From positions 17,836,501 to 17,900,500 of the forward strand of contig JAWUZG010000029.1 of the NCBI GenBank assembly GCA_036785705.1: a stretch of DNA of 64,000 nt. Direction: 5' to 3'. The DNA is from Acanthornis magna (taxonomy: Eukaryota > Chordata > Aves > Passeriformes > Acanthizidae). Every line of letters starts with the position of its first letter. Position 1 is the stretch's first letter. Shown one piece after another: positions 48,081-58,600 of this stretch. A program made the translations under genes and the position numbers. The notes beneath the pieces were generated by a model, which did no database searches, was not told the DNA's origin, and saw only the letters and a list, made by a program, of their open reading frames with translations.

Positions 48081-49277
48081 CTATTCAAATTAGAGTTTAA
48101 TCCTTCAGACAAGCATTCTTGCCTGGCTTAACAACGCCAAACAGATTTCACAACAGGTTAGTATCAATATTCAGAATCAGAATTCATGTAGCTTTACTGT
48201 TACTGCTGACATTTCTTACGGTCCTTTTTGCTAGACATGAATCCTCTAAATCTAGTTTTGGTCCCCTGATAACCTTTGCTAATCTCAAGAGGCAAAGTTC
48301 CAAGACTCTCACTATAAATCTTAACTTTCTAGCCCTTCTGTCACTCTCATTGCTCTTTTCCCATCTCCTGGTTTCTCAGCATCCTTTGGAAGGACATCCT
48401 ATATTTTGACATGCTTGAATGGCAGAACCACCCTTGCCAACACAGCAGCTGCTCTGGCCTCACTGAGAAATCCTTGAAAAACAGGGGTCAAAGAAAAAAG
48501 CAGAAGCTCTTGTAATAACAGCAGCCAGAGCTTGCATTCAGCTTATCGAACTTTCCTCATACCCTGCACAGCACCTGTTCTTGGGTCTCCACTACTTTCA
48601 TCAGTTTGTTGAGACAGGTCCCCTGGTCAGCACCTGCTCTCTCAGGTTGGATCAGGGTCATCTAATCCAATAACCACCCTTTGATGACTGGTAACTGATT
48701 CCTGCCAAGAAGTCAGAGACCCTGGCAGGAACACAGCCATACCTTCCTAGGATAATCTCTTCACTTCCACCAACTTCCACTTTAGAGGCTGCCAGAGCCA
48801 GTGCCTTCTCCTGCCATCTCTGATGAACTACATGGCCAAGAGGCCAAGTTTTACCTTTTTCACTGGACAAATCCAGATTTTTATTTTCCTCATTTTAAGA
48901 CTAATTTACATACCTCTAAGTGACGTTTTAAGCAATAAGAAGAAATTAATACATATACTCTAGAGTGATATAGCAAAAATAAAAAAAAAAAATTAAATTC
49001 TCTTGAGGACAACTCTGCAGCCTTCAAAAAGCAGTTAGATTAACCACAGGAGAACAATCTTCGTAAGAGTGCTACTAAATATGATTAAGTTGCCAATTTC
49101 TTCTAATACAAGTCTTACCGTTTAGAAAGACTACTTCAAAATGTAGCAAAACTTGAACTGGATTTACTATGTAAATTATATTGAAGCATCTGAATAAGCT
49201 TTGGATGTTTCAGCATTACATTCCCTTCAGTCTTGGACATATATGAAGTCCTAAAGTGGTCCAGTGCTAGGGATAAA
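48081..49277. other. Unique sequence flanking element A (inverted side)
   Basis: No gene was recognised. The last five bases before the LTR (49278-49282, GAAAG) are the complement of the element A target duplication. Confidence 0.5.
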
Positions 49278-49282
49278 GAAAG

Positions 49283-50231
49283 TGTCTTGGTTTGATAGAA
49301 GGAAGAAAGGTGCTAAGGAAGGTGGGAACCTTCCTTAGAACAGAGAATGTGAACCCCCTTCCCTCTGAATTATTATAACTTTGGAATCAAGGGCTCTCAG
49401 GCAATGATATGGGAAAAGGAATAAGAGTTCTTTACTAGTATCTAGAATGAGGTAAACAATCAGTAACAAAAACAGTAAACAAGGTTAAAAAACAGTAAAC
49501 AAAACCAAAAACTCGGTGGTAAATGTCCCTGGGCTGCCAGGCACTTTCCCGTTTGGTGCAGTCACGATCACAGTCAGCAGGGGCGCTGTTGGGCTCCTAG
49601 ACCGGCAGGACAGGTGCAATGACTCCCGGAAAGCTGCAGATGGTGTTGTGGCACGAGGTTGGATCCCTGTCATGCGCATAATGGCAGACGGGCTGGACCA
49701 GGGTGGCGCGCAGATGGATGGGGCGCAGCCGGGAGCTCAAAGCCGGAATATGGAGCGGCCAGGTCAGCCCACCCGTGCCAGCCAGCAGAGGAGGCGGCAA
49801 GAACTCCACAGTTGTGGCAGGCAGGGCGTGGGGCGGCGGCAGGCAGGGCGCGGGGCAGCGGCAGGCGGGTCCCGCCCTGCTGCAGCGCAGCTGGGAAAAT
49901 GCGCCCTCCTGGAGGGTAGAAGGGGCTGGAATTCCATGCCCCCTCTCCCCAAGCGAGAACTCACCCACCAGGCAGAGAAAAACTAGTGCAAAGACAGGCT
50001 TCCTCCACAGTCACAGCCAAAAAGCAGTCAGCCACCTTTTCCCACTGCTCTCTCCTCCAAAAACCTGCAAGCCAGTGCCTCTGTTATCAAATCCCCCAGT
50101 CTATTGTTCCCGTGCTTCGCCTAGCCAAACGTCTTTGTTTCTTTTGTAAGACTAGATGGCCCTTAAGTACCGGTCGTTAGTTACCTAGCAACAGAGTGGG
50201 AAAAATTCCACTCCCCCCTCAACCTTCAACA
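49283..50231 (-). repeat. Element A 3' LTR (LTR_A), now inverted
   Basis: On the minus strand it starts TGTTGAAGG at 50231 and ends CCAAGACA at 49283, 949 bp in all. Upstream of it (in its own orientation) lie a polypurine tract and integrase, so it is a 3' LTR. The bases after it, read in its own orientation, are CTTTC, which equals the five bases before the plus-strand LTR_A at 28120. It carries the same 10-bp stem (49313-49338) and TGTTTAC motifs as the other copies. Confidence 0.95.
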
Positions 50232-50367
50232 TTATCCACCCCAAATTTTTTCCATTCCAACATATTACATTGAACTTAGAGTTTTAAACTATATACATAC
50301 ATGCATTACTCTGATTATATACATATATACATACAGCTATAGATACAGGCACAGTGTTATGGGCAGT
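50232..50367 (-). other. Polypurine tract and 3' noncoding tract of element A (inverted half)
   Basis: Read on the minus strand, AAAAAATTTGGGGTGGATAA ends at 50232, immediately before the LTR. The rest of the tract is AT-rich with TATA-type runs, as in element B. No env gene is present. Confidence 0.8.
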
Positions 50368-51270
50368 TCAACCCCAACTGAGGTCCCCCTGAGGTATGCA
50401 TCGTGTCTCTCCATCCTCTTGCATCACCCACCAGGTGCACCCTGGTCCCTCAGTGAAGACAACCCCATGGGTGGGTCTATCTTTGCTCAAGGCAGAATTA
50501 ATCCAAACAGTTTTTCCCAGCATGCCTCTCATTTGCACCACTGGAACCTTATCCCCATCTGCTATTTGCAAGGCTTCAGATCGGGGAGGGCCAGCCCTGT
50601 TGGTGGAGCTTCAGGTGTTAACTAGCCAGGTGGCCTTGGCTAAATGCTGTTCCCAATTTTTGAAAGTCCCCCCACCTAGAGCCTTCAAGGTGGTTTTTAG
50701 CAGGCCACTGCATCGCCCCACTTTACCAGCAGCAGGTGCGTGATAAGGAATGTGGTACACCCACTCAATGGCATGTTCCCTAGCCCAGGTGTTTATGAGG
50801 CTATTTTTGAAATGAGTCCCGTTGTCTGACTCAATTCTCTCAGGCGTACCATGCCTCCAAAGGACTTGCCTTTCAAGGTCCAGGATGGTGTTACGGGCAG
50901 TGGCGTGAGGCACAGGGTAGATCTCCAGCCACCCAGTGGTGGCTTCTACCACTGTGAATACGTAGCGGTTGCCGTGGCAGGTTTGAGGGAGTGTGATGTA
51001 ATCGATCTGCCAGGCCTCCCCATACTTATATTTGGACCACCTTCCCCCACACCACAGGGGTTTCACCCGCTTGGCTTGCTTGATGGCAGCACACATCTCA
51101 CAGTTATGGATCACCTGGGAGATACAGTCCATGGTCAGATCCACCCCTCGGTCTCGTGCCCACTTATAGGTGGCATCTCTGCCCTGATGGCCTGAGGCAT
51201 CATGGGCCCATCGAGCAAGGAACAACTCTCCCTTGTGCTGCCAATCTAAATCTACCTGTGACACCTTTAT
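50368..51270 (-). pseudogene. pol: Element A integrase (inverted half)
   Basis: This is one open register on the minus strand apart from a TGA at 50611-50613, where element B has a CGA codon. The HHCC domain (WAHDASGHQG, then CEMCAA) and the core aspartates (WQIDY, ESDNGTHF) are present. The third catalytic residue is altered: element B has Glu in GKVEQCNG, and here the motif reads GKVGRCSG. The C-terminal domain is better preserved than in B and ends at the TAG at 50368-50370. Integrase would insert viral DNA into chromosomes. This copy lacks a catalytic residue. Confidence 0.9.
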
Positions 51271-52057
51271 CTTTGCAGCCTGATCCACCTGTTTGTTGTT
51301 TCGGTGTTCCTCATTAGCTTGACTCTTGGGGACATGGGCATCCACATGGCGGACTTTCACAGGTAGCTTCTCTACCTGAGTGGCAATGTCTCGCCACTCG
51401 TCTGCAGACCAGGTTGGTCTTCCTCTACGTTGCCAGTTAGCCTTTTTCCTCCTTTCCAACCAACCCCACAGAGCATTGGCTACCGTCCATGAATCAGTTT
51501 ACAGGTATAGCTTTGGCCACTTCTCTCTTTCAGCAATGTCCAGGGCCAGCTGAACAGCTTTGAGTTCGGCAAGTTGGCTTGATCCACCTTCTCCTTCTGT
51601 AGCCTCTGCGACCGGCCGTGTGGGGCTCCATACAGCTGCTTTCCATTTTCGGTTTGCCCCCACAATGTGACAGGAACCATCAGTGAAGAGAGAGTAGCGT
51701 GTTTCATCTTGTGGCAGTTGGTTGTACGGTGGAGCTTCCTCTGTGCGAGTCACCTGTTCCTGCTCCTCTTCGTCAGTGAGACCAAAGTTTTCACTTTTGG
51801 GCCAATTTGTAATTATTTCTAAGATCCCAGGGCAATTTAGGTTTCCAATATGGGCGCGCTGTGTGATTAGGGCAATCCATTTACTCCACATGGCGTTGGT
51901 GGCTTGGTGGGTAGAGGGAACCTTTCCCTTGAACATCCACCCCAGCACCGGTAGTCAGGGTGCGAGGAGAAGTTGTGCTTCCGTGCCAATAACTTCTGAG
52001 GCAGCTTGGACACCTTCATAGGCTGCCAGAAATTCCTTCTCTGTGGGAGTGTAGTTG
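51271..52057 (-). pseudogene. pol: Element A RNase H (inverted half), starting at LTR_B
   Basis: The register begins directly at the end of LTR_B with a NYTPTEKE block, which is the sequence expected just after the point where the plus-strand half of element A stops at 33190. In-frame stops are a TGA at 51955-51957 and a TAA at 51499-51501. Acidic positions can be followed in TDGSC, ELKAVQLAL and TDSW, all intact here. The upstream part of pol (RT, protease, gag) is absent on this strand, which fits a split element. Confidence 0.9.
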
Positions 52058-52675
52058 TGTCCTGGTTTCAGAGACAAGGGTCTGAGGAGGAGGCACTCTG
52101 GGATAGGGCACCTCCTCCCGAGAGGAAGAAAAGGCAGCAAATGAAAGTGACAAAAAATCGGAAATATTTAGTAACACAAAGAAATTAAACTGTTGGTTAA
52201 CACAAACAACAGCCATGAAAGAAAAAAAAAAAACAGAGATGGGAAAAGGAAAAAAGGGTGAGTGCTAGGGGCTGCAGGTTTTCCCCAAGATGGGACCGGG
52301 GCCCACTGGGGCCACTCCACGGGCCCCCCCCGTGGCTGGAGAGGAGAGGAAGGGGACAGTGAGACCAAGGGAGGGAAAAACAACCAAACCAGAAAAACAC
52401 GTCCTTCAAGCACTTGGGGGAGAGCAGGGCAGAAGAGCAACAGGGCAGAAGGGCAGGAAAGCAGGAGAGCAGAAGAGCACCAGCGCAGCACCTTCTCCTC
52501 AGGCTCTCTCGGGCCGTTGGACCCAGCCGTTATCGGCTGCTGCTCGAGCCCGTCTGGTCTGTTGAACTGCCACAGCTCCGGCCCCACCCCCCCCGGCTCA
52601 CCTTAAAGGTGCCGCCACCCTGGACATTAAGCAAACAGTTAAGGAATAGTGGCTTCATGCTGTCACTCCAGGACA
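52058..52675 (-). repeat. LTR_B at the right inversion breakpoint (minus strand)
   Basis: This 618-bp LTR starts TGTCCTGGAG at 52675 and ends CCAGGACA at 52058. No element B internal sequence adjoins it. One side is element A pol and the other is non-viral sequence. It shares the pyrimidine-rich segment and the GGAGTGG block with the LTR at 33191, making these two the likely original LTR pair of element B. The polyadenylation site reads ACTAAA. Confidence 0.93.
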
Positions 52676-55600
52676 TGAATTTTGAGTCTCTTCCATTATT
52701 CAGTCTTTATAAAGACTGAAGTGTGGAACAGACCTTTGTAGAGAAGATGTTTTGAAGTGGCCAAGTAAAAAAAATGCTACTTCAGAAGCAGACCAAAGGT
52801 GGTACAAACGCAAAGGTAATGGGAAAGGGATTGTAGGGCTTTCCTGTGTGAGGATGTTCACCTTGAGGTATTGTAAAGAAAGGAGATTCTTGTTAAGTTT
52901 GCACTTTAAGAAAGTCAGTAATTTTAAGCATTTTCAGGAAAGCCTACTGAAAGGCTGGTTGCTTGCAGCAATCCTGAGACTTTGGAAGTTCTTAGATTCA
53001 AGGTTTTACTTCTGGCATATTTATACAAATCTGTGACACAAATGTAAGTATAAAGGAAATTGGGACAGGTACATAACTTCCACTGCCTTAACAGAGAGCT
53101 TGTTGTTATTGGCGACAGAGCCCCACGGCTCTGCCACACGCTTTCACTATACCAGCACTCTGCAAATGCTCCAGTGGATTTTAAAGCATAACCACCTATT
53201 TGTGGGATATACTGTTTCTGTCCTACCAGACATCAGATTGATCAAATTGTTGACTGTTGTTGTATCTGGATATGCCTCTAAGTAATACATGGTCTGAAAA
53301 CAAGTGGAGTGTACAGCACCTGGGATTTGCTGTGATCTGCAGTTATAAGGCCTCTGCTCATATCACATATGTGCAGCTGAGTACAATTTGTTTGAAAGTT
53401 GCTTCTTGCAGAACTCAAGGCCATTTAAAATGTGATTAAATCGGGGCATGGACTAACATGCTTTTTTCTGTATTAGGTTCCTGGACTGGTTTTGAACAAG
53501 ATCTCATATTTTGCTTTTGGTTTTCCATTTAAATTTTATGCATATTTGAAAGGCTGATACCTTTCAGTGCTAATAGACCATCCCCATTTCCCACCTGAGT
53601 TTCCAAACTCTTTTGGCATTCCAGAACTCTTCCAATTTCTCATTTTCATGTGGTAATTTTTCCTACACTACAGCTACGAAATGTTCACTTGGGGCAGTCT
53701 GAACATGCATGCTGTTTACGGGGAACGGATCTGCAGAGAAATTGCTCAGGAGGGAAACTGAGTAGATGCAGGACTGCATCAAAGCTGTTACTTTGCTCAA
53801 ATTGAGTCCCAGTGACACTCATTCAGTATTTCACAACAAATGCATTTATGCACTAAGATACCAGAGGAAACTCTAGTGCACCCAGCAGTGTGTTTCACTG
53901 CTGAGTCAGAGGACTCGATGACAGTAATATCCACTATTTATTTCAGTGTACTTTTATTTTTTGACAGATTGCTTTTTCACCCTACCTAAGGTTGGTATAA
54001 TAGTATGCTGGATTTCCAGGCAGTGAATAGGGTCCCTTGAGACTTTCTCATGCAGCCTGAGCTGTGGCTGTTGCTGATCTGTAGCTATGACTTTCAAAGT
54101 CTGGGGAAAGACTATGAACACTGTATTTTTTTCTAAATACCCTTTCCTTGCTCACACAAATTGATTGGCTCTTGAGTCAGTGATAAACAAGATTGCCAAA
54201 ACAGAACAAATTTTTTAAACAAAAGGGTTGCTCTGAACTTTGAAGAATGACATCCAATTTTTGTTATTAGACATCATCTGTTTCCAAAGTTATCCTACTG
54301 TCACTGACTTTGCACAATAGCCATATCTCAAGCCATTATCTCTTTCTACAAAGAGAAAAACTAGTTTGGTTAAATTTCAGTTTTCTAGACCAGCTCAAGT
54401 GCAAGAATTGTATGCATATGAAAGTAGGAAATGTCAGTGACATCCTCCACTATGATCTGGAATTTGTCAGTAAATGAAATATCAAGAAAGGAATCAAGCC
54501 AATTGAAATAAACACTGTAGCCATGATGTGACATAATGAAGGAAATAATACAAAGAGGATCAATGATCAGGAAAATGTTAATAATCAATAAATATCAACA
54601 TTTTCTATTTTGCTTTAACAGCATATGTTTAGATGTAATACTTCTGGCCTGGCTATTTGCATGCACTTAAAAAAACCTTTTGTAAAAATTGTAAAAATTG
54701 TAAAATTGAGCCATTGAACAATAAGCTTAACCCAAACTTTCATATTCTCTTCAGGGTCAAAGAAAGTTTTCAAATTGTTTAAATACTTCCAACTTCCTTA
54801 CTTTATTACCACATCTCTTTATAATGGATTGAGTTGTGAAACAAGTGTTAAAATAATCCAAAATGTACACCCTAACCCAAAGTAGAACTAGTGTTGAGCC
54901 ATGAAAAAGTTAACCTTGTAAAAGCTAGTCTTGAATCTAAAGCTTGGTCACTTCCATATCTTTATTTTATTATATACTTTAAAAAACATTTTTAAGAAAG
55001 GATTAGAAAAAATGTACTTCAGAGAAAACACTTCCAAATATCTCCTGTGGATTAATCATAAAATAGGACACTTACAGATTAGGAAAGTATTATGAGACAT
55101 AACAGATTGGGTAGTAATGACAACAATGAATTAAACAGAATGGCTCTGTTTGGGAAGAACATGTACATAAAATAATTCCTGTGTAATAAACAGCACTTCC
55201 AAGTATTTTAGATATCTGTGGATGTATTCCAAATGATCCCTGGAAGTCTGGGTCTATCATATCTCTGCTGCAAAGCTTGTCCTGTTAGGAATTCTTTGGG
55301 ATTTTGTCTGAGACAGGGATTCAGCTGTGAAAAGAAAGGCAAGAATCTGATTTTTATTTTTTTATTTTTTTTTTTTATTTTAGCTATTCTGTTTTAAAAT
55401 GTTTTCTTCTGTGCACTTTTAGAGGAATATGAGGAAAGCATCCCTGGGTAGGTCCTTGGATTTCTTTTGTATATTCTCCATGAAACCTTGTAAGAATGTC
55501 TAAAGGAAGAAGAGAATTATGGCAATCCCCTTGTACACACAGGATGCAAATGCTTGCAGAGACTGGCTTGAAGGGGAATAAGCACACCTATGGTACAGAC

Positions 55601-58600
55601 CAGCACCTTTATACAAGCACAAATGATCTATGAAATTGCATCACTGGGTCATGAACTGCAATGATCTGCATTGCATGTGGCATTTACCCTGTTTGCTTGG
55701 TTCATTTTGGTTATCTGCTCCTGACAATAGTCAGAAAGCTAATACTTGACTAGCTGTCCTTTGTTCTGTTCCTCTCTTTTCCAAATGGATGATAATGACA
55801 ACTGCTGAGCAGAAGTGTCAACATCATGACTTTAAAAAAAAGAAACATGAAAACCTTCAAAGTTCAAAGGGAGTGAATGTTCTGTCACTGATCTGTTGCT
55901 TTTTTATAAGTCACGCTTCCGATTCCTTTCTGGTAATTATACACACAGCAAAATTCTCCCATTATTTCACTTGCCTACTTTAGTGAAGTTGCACTAGTTG
56001 TCCCCTCTGTCCAATATAAAACCACTCTGGAAACTTTTAGAATGAAGCTCTCTACATCAGTGACTCTCATGCTTGCCAGATTAGAGTTTTTTTAGATTTG
56101 TAGATCTCTGTCATTTGAAGGAGCACAAATACTACAATAAAAACCAGGGATTTCCTAGCTCAGTCTCTATTCTTCACCTCTCCCTGAAGAATTTTTATTT
56201 CCTCTCTTTTCTTGTTGTCTAATATAGCTGGGCATATGTGGGATAACTCAAGAGGGTTTAAGCTAGTGAAATCAGAATTACTGAGTTAACTGACAAGGGG
56301 TCTGCCATTGGAGGACTGAGAAATTCAGTAATGGTTATTTTTCAATTGCAATTCTGCAGCTTGTGCCTTGTTTTCTTCTTCAAGATATTTGGAAGTCTTA
56401 TAGGCCATGAAGCAATCTTGCTGTTGTATTTCATGAATTTTTACCTTAAGAATACTGCAAATTAAAATCTTCAGTATATAATAATCTGCTTCTCTAGTAT
56501 GTCAACACTGATTTAATAATAAAGAATTAGACTTAAATTTGGCTTCAGTCTGCAGATAATTTATTATTTTCACACCTTGAAAAGCAAGGTCTGCCGCAGA
56601 AAACTAAATATGCTAGTTACTTTAATACCCTTGGAAAAAAGTTAATTTCCTATGCTCTTGTGCACTTCAGTCTGCCCTGCCTGTCCAAACACTTTCATGA
56701 TCCCTGCTGTTCATAACATGTATCTGACCTGACATTCTCACAATCCTTTTTTTTTTTATTGCTTAGTGACATTTCCCTGGATAAAGCAATGTTTTCCTTT
56801 TACACCTAAGGAACAGACACAGCAGGTAAACTGATTTACCCAAGGCTGTATGGGAAGTTTGACAGAGCCAGGACCTGGCTCCAAGTACCTGGAGTTGTTG
56901 CATTATCTTGTTGTGTATTCCAGCAATGGGTGAAATGATCACTTTTCCTATGGGACCAAAAGTATAGTGTTGTAGAAAGCAAATTCTATTACTGATTCAG
57001 GGTACTGGCAAAAATCAGTATGGGATTTTGCAAGAATGCGTCTTTCCCTTTCTGTACTTCTGATTGTATTTAGCTTGCTTGCTTTGACTTGTATTAGGTA
57101 TTGTAATTCATATTTTGGACTAAAGCTGAAAGTTGTGATTCCTCATAATTTTTTTTAAACAGTTTTAGCAAATGATAAACCTGAGAGAAGGATAATTGGA
57201 TGCACAGTTTATGTTGTATAAAGCATCAGATTTATACAAATATTGAGTGTGAAAGTTTAACTCAATTTTCTTTCCACAGCATGGAACCTTGTACTGCAGA
57301 AGCTATTTTAAAATAATACAATTGTAAACCTTATGAGTACAGTAAAACTAAAAGTATCACCATACTATTTAAAGTAGCTGTATGAAAAAAATAACTCCTG
57401 TCCTGAGGCTCTTGCACAATTGCCCAAAAATGCCTGAACATCAGGCAGGGTGTCTCAGCTAGGTTTAGGAGTAAAAGGGATGTTGCATTATTAATTTTAT
57501 TTTTGGTAGTGTGCTATTTTGGTAGGAATAATTTTCAAACAGAAATGTTGCAGCTTTCTGTAGGTCACCCAGACTTAATACTTGATCAGTTCTGCAAAAA
57601 GAAAAAAAGAAAGAAAAAAATAATTGCCAGTGACATATAGTTTATCAGGACAAATTGTATTCCATTAGCTGCCGCAGACATCCCAGGAGTGGAAATTTGC
57701 ACTAGCAGCCCAGAATGTGAAAGCTTATAAACTGATGAATATTTCTGTGGAAAATTAGTGCTCTAGGCCAACAGGATGCAGCTGAATAATTGTTGTAGGA
57801 TAAATTCTTGCCATATTAAACCACAGCTGAGAACATGTGTGCCACCTGATGCCCTGGAGGGTTTTGACATGGAAGGAAGGTTAATGAGTCTTTGAAGTCC
57901 ATAAAGAATTCTGGCCTACAGAGTTATCCAGACAGCTCTGACTAATGGTGGTGGAGACTATACTTGTTCTGGTCTTTAAATACTTTGATTATATCTATAA
58001 CAGTATCCATCTGTGGCCAGATGTGTACAAGTTCCATTGAAAATCATTGGTTTATAGTGAAGCCAAACACCCTCCTTTCAACTACTTCCTTAGACCAGCT
58101 CTGAAGTATGAAGCCTCAGAGATATTAATCACACGGAAATTGAATTTTTGTAGACTTTTAAAAAAGCATTTAAAACATTTAAGAAATGTTACAGTTACTT
58201 TATCTCAAATATTAAAACTCAAACCAGCAAGTTTACTACTTGGGTGGGAAGTGCAAGAGCACTGGAATGGTTGCTTATGTAGGAATTAAGAATCTATTCA
58301 TTTGGGTGTATCTCAAACGATGTAATGCTGAACTTTGATAATGATACTTTTTTCACAATAATAAGGGACAGATTCTGGTCTCAGTAATGAATTATTCTGG
58401 ATATAAAGCAGTGTGATATACCTGATTTTAACCCTACCGGAATAATGGCTTTTTCAACTGCAGTTTAAAATGCTTTAAAAATTGGAAGATATCAAAGGCA
58501 GAACACTGTCATGAATGTGTATATAGTGAGGGTGTTCAGTGCCTCTTATAGTGTTCTTCCTGCTCATGTGTCAATTGTCTTCTACCACAGCTGGATCAAG

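Noticed and set aside
39577..52685. Target-site duplication for the foreign LTR_B assumed in the inversion model (flanks ATTCA and CTTCC).
   Set aside because: Only TTC agrees. The model does not need it, but this point gives no support.
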